NCBI GenBank assembly: GCA_003247135.1
Contig: QKAW01000022.1
Coordinates: 123,698-187,697, forward strand
Source: Spirochaetales bacterium
GTDB lineage: Bacteria > Spirochaetota > Spirochaetia > DSM-2461
Direction of reading: 5' to 3'
DNA length: 64,000 nt
Made by a program: the position numbers and the translations under genes
Notes under the pieces: model-generated
What the model was told of the DNA's origin: nothing
What the model saw: only the letters and a program-made list of their open reading frames with translations
Database searches by the model: none
Shown here: in pieces, positions 39,402 to 47,539 of the stretch
Layout of the letters: the number at the start of each line of letters is the position of its first letter
Numbering within the stretch: position 1 is the first letter of the stretch

Positions 39402-40741
39402 TATATACCATTTATATTAAACATTCTGATCTGTCTCTCTACCTTCTCTTTGGTAACAGTTTCCAGATCATCAACAATTAATACATATCCACCAAATTCT
39501 CCCTGCCAACTGTAAAATATAAAATCAATATTAGGGTTCGGGATATTTATTGGATTATCACCCATGGTAAATTCAAGATACTCATTATAAGATGGCATAA
39601 TAACCCGTTTATTTGACTCTGTTAATTCACGAACTTTAAAGTTTATCTCTGCAGGAATTCCAGATTTTAGAATAATTACTGAGGGAGTATACCCCTTGGA
39701 AGTAATTTCAACTTCAACCTGTTGTTTATCATCCTTAATTGATGCTATTCCAAGTTCATTAATCTCAATATCTGGAATACTTTGATCAACTAAGTAATCC
39801 TCTCCATGAATGTCATTACCATATCCGGAATCTAGAACTACTTTATAAGGTAAGTTATAAACATCTACTGCGGTATCCATTACTTTTATTGCATAATCCC
39901 CTCGTCCCAAAGTCCCGGTGAAGTATATTATGCCACTTTTTTCAGGTTTTATTGAGAGTGATTGAGATGAATCATTGAGATCAGATCTATGCTTAAAATG
40001 CGGGATATAGATTTTGTCTCCTTTATTTTCACCAATTATTAGCCATATAAGTTCAATTCCTTTACTGATAACTATTCTATTATCCAGATTGGAAAATTCT
40101 GTTTTAAGATACTGGGTGTTGTTTAATACTTCCGGAACCACTGCTGTTTTCCTGGTTTCAAAGGGATTAAAAATATAAAGCTCTGTGTAGAGAAGAGCCT
40201 TGCCCAGAATAAATAGTGATGAAAGAGTAAAAAAAAGTATCTGTAAAGTGAGCCATAATTTATTTATGTTTAGTTTCTTCTCCCCGGGAATGTAGAGTGA
40301 ACCAATAGCAAAACAGATCATAATCAATCCACTTTCTATATAGTATCCATGGCTTAATGCCACAAGAATCATAATATGGAGTGATGGAGAAGATGAGAAA
40401 ATATTTGTAATTCCTGCAATAAAAGAGTTACTTGAGTGGTGGTGACTCTTAAGCCCTATAACAATAACTTTAGGAAAGAGTGGAATGTGGGAAATTGTGA
40501 TTATAACTGCAGTAAGAGTAAAGAAAAATAGAATTATTCCACCATTAAAACCATTTATTTTTATTAAAAACCCTCCAAGCCCCAGTATTAATCCGAAAAC
40601 TGCGTAGGATATTAATTTTCCGATGTTATATAGCAGTGGGTTTGATATATGTTTGGGAATTAGATGTGAATCCAATCGGTTAGCTATAAAACCAAATAGA
40701 ATAAAACCAAAAATCAGTATGAATTTTAAATATATTATCAT
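39401..40741 (-). CDS. TauE/SafE-like membrane protein with cupredoxin-like C-terminus
   Basis: The N-terminal part (about 1-195) has five to six hydrophobic segments resembling the TauE/SafE or cytochrome-biogenesis transmembrane domain, with a His-rich loop GLKSHHHSS. The exported C-terminal part (about 220-435) is beta-rich. Its last section (VEITSKGYTPSVIILKSGIPAEINF, then FYSWQGEFGGYVLIV) resembles a cupredoxin-like fold. Such combinations in other bacteria are linked to copper or heavy-metal handling. That role is inference. It pairs with the radical SAM gene through a one-base overlap. Confidence 0.6.
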   Translation of the reverse strand: MIIYLKFILIFGFILFGFIANRLDSHLIPKHISNPLLYNIGKLISYAVFGLILGLGGFLIKINGFNGGIILFFFTLTAVIITISHIPLFPKVIVIGLKSHHHSSNSFIAGITNIFSSSPSLHIMILVALSHGYYIESGLIMICFAIGSLYIPGEKKLNINKLWLTLQILFFTLSSLFILGKALLYTELYIFNPFETRKTAVVPEVLNNTQYLKTEFSNLDNRIVISKGIELIWLIIGENKGDKIYIPHFKHRSDLNDSSQSLSIKPEKSGIIYFTGTLGRGDYAIKVMDTAVDVYNLPYKVVLDSGYGNDIHGEDYLVDQSIPDIEINELGIASIKDDKQQVEVEITSKGYTPSVIILKSGIPAEINFKVRELTESNKRVIMPSYNEYLEFTMGDNPINIPNPNIDFIFYSWQGEFGGYVLIVDDLETVTKEKVERQIRMFNINGI

Positions 40742-40873
40742 AATTTATTTTAATCATATCTGCTTTTAAGTACAACAGAATTTAGTAAATTGACAATAAA
40801 TAAAAAGTATTTGAATTTGCCTTAAGATTTATGGAATTTAAGTTAAAGCTTTGATATATTCTACCACAGGAGT

Positions 40874-41602
40874 ATGATTTTGAATAAACTTGAGAGACTG
40901 ATAGATAAAAAGATAACAAAGGGTATACTTAAATTTAATATGATAGAAGAGGGGGACAAAGTTCTACTTGCTGTCTCCGGTGGTAAGGATTCTATGTTAT
41001 TGGCCTATCATCTTGCAAATAAAGTTAAAGGTTTTCCTGTCAATTTTACTTTTAAAGCCCTCCATGTAGAGTCTGAATTTGGAAATCAGGCTGAAAGAGC
41101 AAATATGGAAAGATTTCTTCAGAGTTGGGGTGTTGATTATGAAATTCTTAAGGTAGGGGTTATAAAACGTCTTAAACCCGGAAGAAAAATGAACTGCTAT
41201 TGGTGTTCTACCCAAAGAAGAACAGAGCTTTTAAAGTATGCAATCGACAACGGATATGACAAGATTGCTTTGGGACATCATATGGATGATATTATAGAAT
41301 CATTAATGATGAATATGGCTCTTAAGGGTAAGATTTCGACTATGCTACCAAAACTGGACTATGACAAGTATAAACAGGCTATTATTCGTCCACTCTGTTA
41401 CGTAAAAGAGCATGAGATAATAAAAATGGCTGATCAGCTAGAATTAAGAAAATGTACTTGCACATGTGGTTTTGCGGATAACTCCAAGAGAAGGGATATG
41501 AGGGAGATTATTCAGAAAATGGCGGATACCCATGGAGATAATGTTCGTGACAATCTGTTTAACTCCATGAGTAATATCGTTGAACGTTATCTACCGGATT
41601 AA
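40874..41602 (+). CDS. ttcA: TtcA-family tRNA thiolation enzyme
   Basis: This 242-residue PP-loop ATPase carries SGGKDS at 35-40, the CxxC pair in NCYWCSTQRR, and a distal Cys cluster CTCTCGF. TtcA uses an iron-sulfur cluster bound by such Cys to put sulfur on cytidine 32 of tRNA; the TtuA group is closely related. AGGAG ends one base before the ATG but seven bases before a TTG at 40880, so the TTG may be the true start and remove two residues. Its end overlaps the end of the convergent dehydrogenase gene by four bases. Confidence 0.82.
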   Translation: MILNKLERLIDKKITKGILKFNMIEEGDKVLLAVSGGKDSMLLAYHLANKVKGFPVNFTFKALHVESEFGNQAERANMERFLQSWGVDYEILKVGVIKRLKPGRKMNCYWCSTQRRTELLKYAIDNGYDKIALGHHMDDIIESLMMNMALKGKISTMLPKLDYDKYKQAIIRPLCYVKEHEIIKMADQLELRKCTCTCGFADNSKRRDMREIIQKMADTHGDNVRDNLFNSMSNIVERYLPD

Positions 41603-42630
41603 AAGCACTTTTTTGCCTCTCTTCTGGGGCAATTAGTACTGGTGTTACACTTGTAACAGATCTCATTATAATCCTCTAGTCCCAGGGAGAAATTTTTAAT
41701 GTTCTGCAGTGTTGTATCTGCTATATTTTTTAGGGCTTCATTTGTTAAAAAAGCCTGATGACTTGTAATTAAGACATTAGGGAATGATATTAATCGGGCT
41801 AAAATGTCATCTGATACCATATCATTAGAAAAATCCTCAAAAAAGTAATCAGCCTCTTCTTCGTATACATCAAGCCCCGCACTTCCAATTTTTCTGGTTT
41901 TAAGACCATTAATTAGATCTTTGGCATTAATTAATCCTCCACGGGAAGTGTTGATTAGCATTACTCCATCCTTCATTTTTTTGATACTTTCGCCATTTAT
42001 TATATGTTCAGTATCTTTTAAAAGTGGGCAGTGAAGGGAGATAATATCTGATTCCTTGTACAGGGTCTCAAGATCTGTGTAAGTAACATTAAGACCTTCT
42101 GTCTGAAATTTATCGTATGCTAGAACCTTCATGCCAAAGCCCTTGGCTATATTTATAAATTTTTGTCCAATTTTTCCAGTCCCGATTACTCCAACAGTTT
42201 TCTGGTAGAGGTCGAATCCGGTTAAACCACCGATATTAAAATTGCTTTCTTTAGTTCTATTGTAGGCTTTGTGGGTTTTTCGATTCAGGGTCATAATCAG
42301 GGCAATTGCATGTTCTGCAACAGCATAGGGGGAATAACTTGGTACTCTGGCAACATGAATTTTCTCAAAGGCAGCCTGAAAATCTATATTATTATACCCG
42401 GCACATCGCAGTGCTATTATTTTTACACCAAAGGATGTCAGTTTATCAATAATCTCTTTTGTTACAATGTCATTTACAAAAACGCAAACAGCATCGTAAC
42501 CCCTGGCTAATTCTGCACTCTCAATTGTCAGTTTGAATTCAAGAAACTTAAGTTCATAGTCAAATGAATTATTAGCCTTTGTAAATGACTCAATATCATA
42601 CTTTTTAGCATCATAAAAAATTATTTTCAC
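41599..42630 (-). CDS. D-lactate dehydrogenase-like 2-hydroxyacid dehydrogenase with Cys-rich tail
   Basis: The 343-residue NAD-dependent 2-hydroxyacid dehydrogenase has the dinucleotide motif GVIGTGKIGQ, the catalytic Arg in LRCAGYNNID or NTSRGGL blocks, and the His in TSHQAFLT. The overall pattern matches fermentative D-LDH (LdhA type), which reduces pyruvate to D-lactate. The last 20 residues are unusual: Cys at 325, 328, 334 and 342 (CxxCx5Cx7C), which could bind a metal or iron-sulfur cluster, or sense redox. AAGGAG precedes the GTG start, inside a 29-base palindrome that suggests tight regulation. Confidence 0.85.
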   Translation of the reverse strand: MKIIFYDAKKYDIESFTKANNSFDYELKFLEFKLTIESAELARGYDAVCVFVNDIVTKEIIDKLTSFGVKIIALRCAGYNNIDFQAAFEKIHVARVPSYSPYAVAEHAIALIMTLNRKTHKAYNRTKESNFNIGGLTGFDLYQKTVGVIGTGKIGQKFINIAKGFGMKVLAYDKFQTEGLNVTYTDLETLYKESDIISLHCPLLKDTEHIINGESIKKMKDGVMLINTSRGGLINAKDLINGLKTRKIGSAGLDVYEEEADYFFEDFSNDMVSDDILARLISFPNVLITSHQAFLTNEALKNIADTTLQNIKNFSLGLEDYNEICYKCNTSTNCPRREAKKCF

Positions 42631-42638
42631 AATAAACT

Positions 42639-42667
42639 CCTTATTAGTATAAACTATACTAATAAGG
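42639..42667. promoter_or_regulatory. 29-bp palindrome over the dehydrogenase promoter and ribosome site
   Basis: Thirteen-base perfect arms CCTTATTAGTATA and TATACTAATAAGG are separated by AAC. On the minus strand the dyad includes a -10-like TATAGT and the AAGG of the ribosome site, ending eight bases from the GTG. It could be a repressor operator or an RNA hairpin that blocks translation. The rhodanese leader shares the core ATAGTTT...TAATAAGGA, so both genes may share a regulator. Confidence 0.7.
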
Positions 42668-42700
42668 TAAGCCTATTTTGTTTAAAAAGCAACTGTTAAT

Positions 42701-42952
42701 CTATAATTTTTGCATCATTGACATAATTCCACCACCATTTGTAAGATTGGTGAAACCAAGGCTTTTTAAAAAGCTAACAGCACTGGCACTTCTGCCTCCG
42801 GATGCACAGTAGAGAGTAATCTCTCTATCCTTGTTTCCAAGTTCGCTATATCTTTCTTCGAGTTCATTAAGTGGTATGTTTACTGCTCCAGGATAAAAAC
42901 CTCCTGCATACTCCTCTCTTGTTCTAACATCTACTACTAGTTTATCTGCCAT
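42701..42952 (-). CDS. single-domain rhodanese
   Basis: I start this at the ATG at 42950-42952 because AAGGAA lies nine bases before it and homology begins at MADKLVVDVRTREEY (83 residues). The rhodanese loop YCASGGRS contains the catalytic Cys that carries persulfide sulfur. Small stand-alone rhodaneses such as GlpE and PspE move sulfane sulfur to acceptors including cyanide or thioredoxin. The sulfur genes cysK-metY are 2 kb away on the other strand. Confidence 0.87.
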   Translation of the reverse strand: MADKLVVDVRTREEYAGGFYPGAVNIPLNELEERYSELGNKDREITLYCASGGRSASAVSFLKSLGFTNLTNGGGIMSMMQKL

Positions 42953-42974
42953 ATTATATTCCTTATTAATGCAA

Positions 42975-43003
42975 ACTATATATTGTTTTCTGCATATTGT
43001 CAA
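42975..43003 (-). promoter_or_regulatory. sigma-70-type promoter of the rhodanese gene
   Basis: On the minus strand TTGACA (42998-43003) is followed after exactly 17 bases by TATAGT (42975-42980). The predicted transcript would start about 15 bases before AAGGAA and 20 bases before the rhodanese ATG. Confidence 0.7.
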
Positions 43004-43059
43004 AGGTTATATTGTAAAAAAGGAGTTTAATAGTTATTATTCTTATTAGTAGGTTGAAA

Positions 43060-43761
43060 ATGAAACTTTTTGATAATGACATAGAGGGCATTTTTGTTGA
43101 ACGTCCAAACAGATTTATTATTTACTGCAAAATAGAACAGGAAGTTGTTAAGTGTCACTGTCCCAATACTGGACGTATGAAGGAGTTGTTAATTCCAGGA
43201 GTAAAGCTGATACTTGAGAAAAGTAAAAACAGTTCCAGAAAAACACTTTTTACAGTAGTTGCTGTCTATAAAGGTGAACTTGTTGTCCCGATAACCTCTG
43301 TAAGAGCAAATGATATTGCTAGGGATATTGTAATTCCAAAGCTTTTCCCAGATAGTAGTATAAAAAGTGAAGTAACTTATAATAGTTCCAGATTTGATTT
43401 TTTTGTAGAATCTTCTAATAATAAAACATTTATAGAGGTAAAATCCTGCACCTATTTTATAGATGATATGGCAATATTTCCCGATGCACCAACCTCCCGG
43501 GGGTTAAAACATATTAAAGAGTTATCCCTGGCAGTCCGAGAGGGATTTGATGGAGTTGTATTACTAATAGTTTTTAATCCAAATTCCAAAAAATTTGTTC
43601 CAAACTATAAAACAGATGCAGAGTTTGCAGAAACCTTAAAGAGTTTAAGTCCAATTATAAAAATTATTCCTTATAAGATAGGCATAAACTCTAGGGGAGA
43701 ACTTCAGGAATTAACAAATGCTGTAATTCCAGTAGATTTTAATGGAGTAATTAATGATTAG
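43060..43761 (+). CDS. sfsA: SfsA family nuclease-like protein
   Basis: SfsA (233 residues from the ATG at 43060) has the family blocks CHCPNTGRM near the N-terminus and DAPTSRGLKHIKEL near residue 150, plus the PD-(D/E)XK-like EVKSCTY. It was named for sugar fermentation stimulation in E. coli; later work describes an OB-fold plus nuclease-like domain that binds nucleic acid. AGTAGG fits this ATG better than the TTG six bases earlier. It overlaps the next gene by eight bases. Confidence 0.92.
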   Translation: MKLFDNDIEGIFVERPNRFIIYCKIEQEVVKCHCPNTGRMKELLIPGVKLILEKSKNSSRKTLFTVVAVYKGELVVPITSVRANDIARDIVIPKLFPDSSIKSEVTYNSSRFDFFVESSNNKTFIEVKSCTYFIDDMAIFPDAPTSRGLKHIKELSLAVREGFDGVVLLIVFNPNSKKFVPNYKTDAEFAETLKSLSPIIKIIPYKIGINSRGELQELTNAVIPVDFNGVIND

Positions 43762-44515
43762 TGATCTTGATAGATTGTATAATAAATATAACAGAGTGGA
43801 ATTTATACATCCGGACCCCTTTGAGTTTGTATTAAGGTATAGTGAAAAAAGTGATCAGGAAGTTGTTGGATTAATTGCATCATCTTTTGCTGTTGGTAAT
43901 GTTTTTCAAATATTGAAATTTCTTGAGTCTGTTTTTTCAAAAATGGGAATGTCCCCCAGCTCTTATCTTCTTAATAGCAGTGAGATCAAAATAAACAGTG
44001 ATTTTTCCGGTTTTTACTATAGATATTATAAGGATTATCATATTATAGAGTTTTTGCTTAATATTAAAAGAGTACTTTGTACCTCCGGTTCTATAGAATT
44101 GTGGGTTAATTCTCTAACTAATGATGATGAAGAGACTTACTATAATCTGTTTAGAAGAATGTCCGGGGATTTTAATCTTAGTTCTGCTCTAATCCCAAAA
44201 AGCAACGGTAACAGTGCCTTTAAACGACTTGCTCTCTATTTTAGATGGATGGTTAGGGAAGATGAAATTGATTTGGGATTATGGAAGTCATTAACTCCGG
44301 AAAAGCTAATTATCCCACTGGATATTCACATGACAAACATTAGCAAGATCCTGGGATTTACTAAAACCAGTGTAAACTCTGTGAAGAATGCATTAACAAT
44401 AACCGGTGAATTCAAAAAACTTTCCCCAGAGGATCCTGTAAAATGGGATTTTGCTCTTTCCAGATTGGGAATACATCCCGATCTGGATTATAAAGAACTA
44501 ATTAACTTATTTTAA
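43754..44515 (+). CDS. TIGR02757 family protein (DUF2400)
   Basis: This 253-residue protein matches the TIGR02757 family through an N-terminal LASSFAVGN-like block (IASSFAVGN), FKRLALYFRWMVR in the middle, and the IIPLDIHMTNISKILGF end block. Function is unknown. The helical C-terminal arrangement recalls HhH DNA-glycosylase folds (WKSLTPEKLIIPLD), but I see no proven catalytic residues. GGAG lies upstream inside sfsA, so the two are translationally linked. It ends 14 bases into the convergent ferredoxin gene. Confidence 0.82.
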   Translation: MISDLDRLYNKYNRVEFIHPDPFEFVLRYSEKSDQEVVGLIASSFAVGNVFQILKFLESVFSKMGMSPSSYLLNSSEIKINSDFSGFYYRYYKDYHIIEFLLNIKRVLCTSGSIELWVNSLTNDDEETYYNLFRRMSGDFNLSSALIPKSNGNSAFKRLALYFRWMVREDEIDLGLWKSLTPEKLIIPLDIHMTNISKILGFTKTSVNSVKNALTITGEFKKLSPEDPVKWDFALSRLGIHPDLDYKELINLF

Positions 44516-44690
44516 TAGCTTTTGGGGCACATACTTTTATACATGCTCCATTTTTATCACAATTTTCAACATTTCTGACTTTAGCTAAACCGGTAAAGTC
44601 GTTTATATACAAGACACCATTTTTACAAACTTCAACACACTTCTGACACCCGGTACAGAGTGTAGTATTAATTAGGACAACAGGTTTCAT
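44502..44690 (-). CDS. small 4Fe-4S ferredoxin
   Basis: This 62-residue ferredoxin-like protein has a complete first motif CTGCQKCVEVC for one [4Fe-4S] cluster. The second motif, CDKNGACIKVC, lacks one of the four expected Cys (CX5CX3C), so the second cluster would be [3Fe-4S] or use a non-Cys ligand. It is a likely electron carrier. The partner is not evident: it stands alone, divergent from the CoA-binding gene. Confidence 0.85.
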   Translation of the reverse strand: MKPVVLINTTLCTGCQKCVEVCKNGVLYINDFTGLAKVRNVENCDKNGACIKVCAPKAIKIS

Positions 44691-44802
44691 GATTTTCTCC
44701 TTATACTGTAATCTATCATATATAAAACAAATTTAATATTTAATTTACACAAACCTTGTAAATAATTACTACTATTTTAAACTATAGAGTAAGGAGTTTT
44801 GT

Positions 44803-45165
44803 ATGGAAAAAGTTGCAGTCATTGGTGCAAGTAGTAAAACAGACAGATATTCAAATATGGCAATTTCTCTCCTAAAGGAGTTTGGGCATACTGTTTATCC
44901 AATTAATCCGGTTGAAAAGACAATTCTTGGTCTAAAAGTTTATAAAAATCTGGATGAGATAAGGAGTAGTATTGATACTTTATCAATTTATTTAAACCCT
45001 GCCACTTTAGAGAAAGAGCTGGATAGTATAATTCGATTAAAACCAAAAAGAGTTATTTTTAATCCGGGAACAGAGTCAGATAAATTAATTAATGCACTGG
45101 ATAAACAGGGTATAGCTACTGTCAGGGGCTGTACTCTTGTAATGCTTAAAAGCGGGCAATTTTAA
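44803..45165 (+). CDS. CoA-binding domain protein
   Basis: This 120-residue Rossmann-like protein of the YccU type starts VAVIGASSKTDRYSNMA, the nucleotide-binding loop, and ends with VRGCTLVML. Family members bind CoA in structures but have no settled role. AAGGAG precedes the ATG. It lies in front of cysK with a separate promoter between them. Confidence 0.85.
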   Translation: MEKVAVIGASSKTDRYSNMAISLLKEFGHTVYPINPVEKTILGLKVYKNLDEIRSSIDTLSIYLNPATLEKELDSIIRLKPKRVIFNPGTESDKLINALDKQGIATVRGCTLVMLKSGQF

Positions 45166-45193
45166 TTTTTTTTGTTATTAGTAAGAATTCTCA

Positions 45194-45222
45194 TTGACAA
45201 GTTGATAAATTTTATTTATCCT
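45194..45222 (+). promoter_or_regulatory. cysK-metY promoter with internal operator-like dyad
   Basis: TTGACA (45194-45199) is separated by 17 bases from TATCCT (45217-45222). A perfect dyad GATAAAT-TTT-ATTTATC (45204-45220) fills the spacer and enters the -10 box, where a bound repressor would block polymerase. The leader then carries AAGGAG before cysK. The regulator is unknown; the Rrf2 protein at 6.9 kb is one candidate because CymR-type Rrf2 proteins control such genes. Confidence 0.65.
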
Positions 45223-45252
45223 ACTATTCAGATGGGGATTAAGGAGAATAAA

Positions 45253-46173
45253 ATGATATACAATTCAGTAATTGATTTAGTAGGTAATACACCGGTAGTA
45301 AAACTAAATGTTATAACTGCAGGTTTGAAAGCAGATGTCTATGTAAAACTGGAGGGTTTTAATCCTCTATCAAGTGTAAAAGACAGAATAGCAAAACAGA
45401 TGATTGAGGATGCAGAAAAGAGAGGGGATATAGATAAAGAGACATCCCTTATTGAAGCAACTAGTGGTAACACCGGTATTGGTTTAGCATTTATTGGTGC
45501 AGCCAAGGGTTACAAAGTTACAATTGTTATGCCTGATACAATGAGTCTTGAGAGAAGAAAACTTTTAAAGGCTTTAGGTGCTGAACTTATACTTACACCG
45601 GGAACCGGTGGGATGAAGGCTGCAATAGAAAAAGCTGAGGAGCTTGCAAGGGAGAGGGAAAAATCCTATCTTCTTAGACAGTTTGAGAATCCATCAAACC
45701 CTGAAGCACATAGACTGTATACAGCAAATGAGATAATTAATGATTTCCCAGAAGGGCTGGATGTTTTTGTTTCGGGAATAGGTACTGGAGGTACTATTAC
45801 AGGAACAAGTGAGGTATTAAAAAAACAGTGGCCTGATCTGCATGTTGTTGCAGTTGAGCCAGATGCTTCACCGGTACTATCCGGAGGTGCTCCCGGGCCA
45901 CATAAAATTCAGGGAATAGGGGCAGGTTTTGTTCCAAAAGTTTTAAATACAGGAATATATGATGAGATTATTCAGATTTCTGCAGAAGATTCCGGAATAA
46001 CTGCAAGGGAGTTGGCAAAAACAGAAGGTCTCTTATTGGGGATATCCTCGGGGGCTGCAGTAAAGGCTGCGTTGGAAATTGCATCAAGAGATGAATTTTC
46101 AGGTAAAAAAATACTTGCAATAAGTCCATCATCTGGTGAAAGATATTTAAGTACATGGTTATATGAGGAGTAA
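45253..46173 (+). CDS. cysK: cysteine synthase A
   Basis: CysK combines O-acetylserine with sulfide to give cysteine. The start at 45253 follows AAGGAG and matches the family N-terminus (IYNSVIDLVGNTPVVKL); an open frame extends upstream without homology. PLP Lys43 lies in SSVKDRIA, and TSGNTGIG and GTGGTITG are the PLP-phosphate loops. Length (306) is normal. metY starts three bases after the stop, giving a two-gene sulfur-assimilation operon. Confidence 0.95.
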   Translation: MIYNSVIDLVGNTPVVKLNVITAGLKADVYVKLEGFNPLSSVKDRIAKQMIEDAEKRGDIDKETSLIEATSGNTGIGLAFIGAAKGYKVTIVMPDTMSLERRKLLKALGAELILTPGTGGMKAAIEKAEELAREREKSYLLRQFENPSNPEAHRLYTANEIINDFPEGLDVFVSGIGTGGTITGTSEVLKKQWPDLHVVAVEPDASPVLSGGAPGPHKIQGIGAGFVPKVLNTGIYDEIIQISAEDSGITARELAKTEGLLLGISSGAAVKAALEIASRDEFSGKKILAISPSSGERYLSTWLYEE

Positions 46174-46175
46174 AA

Positions 46176-47453
46176 ATGAGTCAGAAGTTTGAGACATTAG
46201 CACTGCATGCAGGTTATGATAGAACAAAAGGGGATGCAACGTGTGCAGTTCCTTTAAATAGAACAAGTGCTTATCACTTTAGAGATGCAAAACATGCCAG
46301 CGACCTTTTTCATTTAAAAGAGTTGGGAAATATCTATACCAGACTTAACAATCCTACCCAGGATGTTCTGGAGCAGAGAGTTGCTGCACTGGAAGGCGGG
46401 GCTGCTGCAGTAGCAATAGCTTCAGGTACTTCAGCGATTTTTTATGCTATAATAAATCTTGCCAAAGCAGGGGATGAGATTGTAGCAACCAGTAATTTAT
46501 ATGGTGGAACCTTTACAATGTTTAATAACATTCTCCCAGATTTAGGAATTAAGGTTCATATTGTACCAAATGGGGACTATGATGGTCTCGAGAGAGTTAT
46601 TAATGAAAAAACAAGAGCTGTTTATACAGAGACTATTGGAAACCCATCTTTAAACTTTGTTGATATAGCTAAGTATGCGGAGATTGCCCATAAGCATGAA
46701 CTCCCGTTAATTGTAGACAGTACTTTTACAACACCTTATCTTTACAGACCTATTGAGGATGGTGCAGATATAGTTGTTCACTCATTAACTAAGTGGATGG
46801 GTGGTCATGGAATTGGAATAGGAGGGATTGTTATTGATTCCGGTAAATTTAACTGGAAAAATCCTAAATTTGCTCTCTTTAATGAACCTGAGGGCAGCTA
46901 TCAGAATATGAAATTTGCTCACGATCTAGGGCCATTAAGTCCTATATGCTATGCTCTAAGATTGAGGTTGGTTCCTTTACGTAACCTTGGTGCAGCAATA
47001 TCTCCAGATAATGCATGGTTATTCCTTCAGGGGATTGAGACGTTAGCATTAAGAATGGAACGACACTCTGAAAATGCTCTTAAAGTAGCTAAATTCCTGC
47101 AAAATCATAGCAAAGTTGAGTGGGTAAACTATCCAGGACTGGAAGGTGATGCTTCTTATGAACTAGCCAAGAAAAAACTACCTAAAGGTGCTGGTGGTAT
47201 GGTTGTTTTTGAAGTTAAAGGTGGAAAATCCGCCGGGGAGAAATTTATAGACAGTCTAAAAATATTCAGCCATGTAGCTAATGTTGGAGACGCTAAGTCA
47301 CTGGCTGTTCACCCATCAAGTACTACTCACTCCCAGTTGGATGAAGAGGCTCAAAAGAAGGGAGGTATCACTCCGGGATTAATTAGACTATCAATTGGAA
47401 TAGAGAATATTGATGACATTCTTGGAGATATAGACTCTGCTCTACACGCCTAA
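46176..47453 (+). CDS. metY: O-acetylhomoserine sulfhydrylase
   Basis: This 425-residue Cys/Met-metabolism PLP enzyme is assigned to direct sulfhydrylation of O-acetylhomoserine to homocysteine. The PLP lysine is Lys206 in VHSLTKWMGGHG. The block HAGYDRTKGDATCAVPLNRTS and the extra internal region (residues 230-270) are typical of MetY rather than of shorter cystathionine synthases. GAGGAG at the end of cysK serves as ribosome site. It lies with cysK, so sulfide supply is shared. Confidence 0.94.
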   Translation: MSQKFETLALHAGYDRTKGDATCAVPLNRTSAYHFRDAKHASDLFHLKELGNIYTRLNNPTQDVLEQRVAALEGGAAAVAIASGTSAIFYAIINLAKAGDEIVATSNLYGGTFTMFNNILPDLGIKVHIVPNGDYDGLERVINEKTRAVYTETIGNPSLNFVDIAKYAEIAHKHELPLIVDSTFTTPYLYRPIEDGADIVVHSLTKWMGGHGIGIGGIVIDSGKFNWKNPKFALFNEPEGSYQNMKFAHDLGPLSPICYALRLRLVPLRNLGAAISPDNAWLFLQGIETLALRMERHSENALKVAKFLQNHSKVEWVNYPGLEGDASYELAKKKLPKGAGGMVVFEVKGGKSAGEKFIDSLKIFSHVANVGDAKSLAVHPSSTTHSQLDEEAQKKGGITPGLIRLSIGIENIDDILGDIDSALHA

Positions 47454-47459
47454 AAAAAA

Positions 47460-47496
47460 TTGTATATGACCCTGTTTAATATAGGGTTATATACAA
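47460..47496. repeat. stem-loop after metY
   Basis: Arms TTGTATATGACCCT (47460-47473) and AGGGTTATATACAA (47483-47496) pair over 14 positions with one G-U, around a nine-base loop. An A-run precedes it and no T-run follows, so on the plus strand it is not a standard terminator for metY. It may stabilise the 3' end. Its outer ends TTGTATAT and ATATACAA resemble the TTGTATAC operator half-sites found nearby. Confidence 0.6.
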
Positions 47497-47503
47497 GAAA
47501 TAA

Positions 47504-47511
47504 TGTATACA
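47504..47511. promoter_or_regulatory. GntR-type operator before the AEC transporter
   Basis: TGTATACA, in the context AATGTATACAATA, matches the palindrome found at the regulated promoters at 56.5 and 59.1 kb (TTGTATACAA). It lies 29 bases before the AEC transporter ATG and supports control of that gene by one of the two GntR regulators. Confidence 0.6.
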
Positions 47512-47539
47512 ATATTTCCTATATTTATTATTATAAATC

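Noticed and set aside
44502..44690. Second ferredoxin cluster taken as a complete CX2CX2CX3C motif
   Set aside because: Only three Cys are present (CX5CX3C), so a standard second [4Fe-4S] cluster is not supported.
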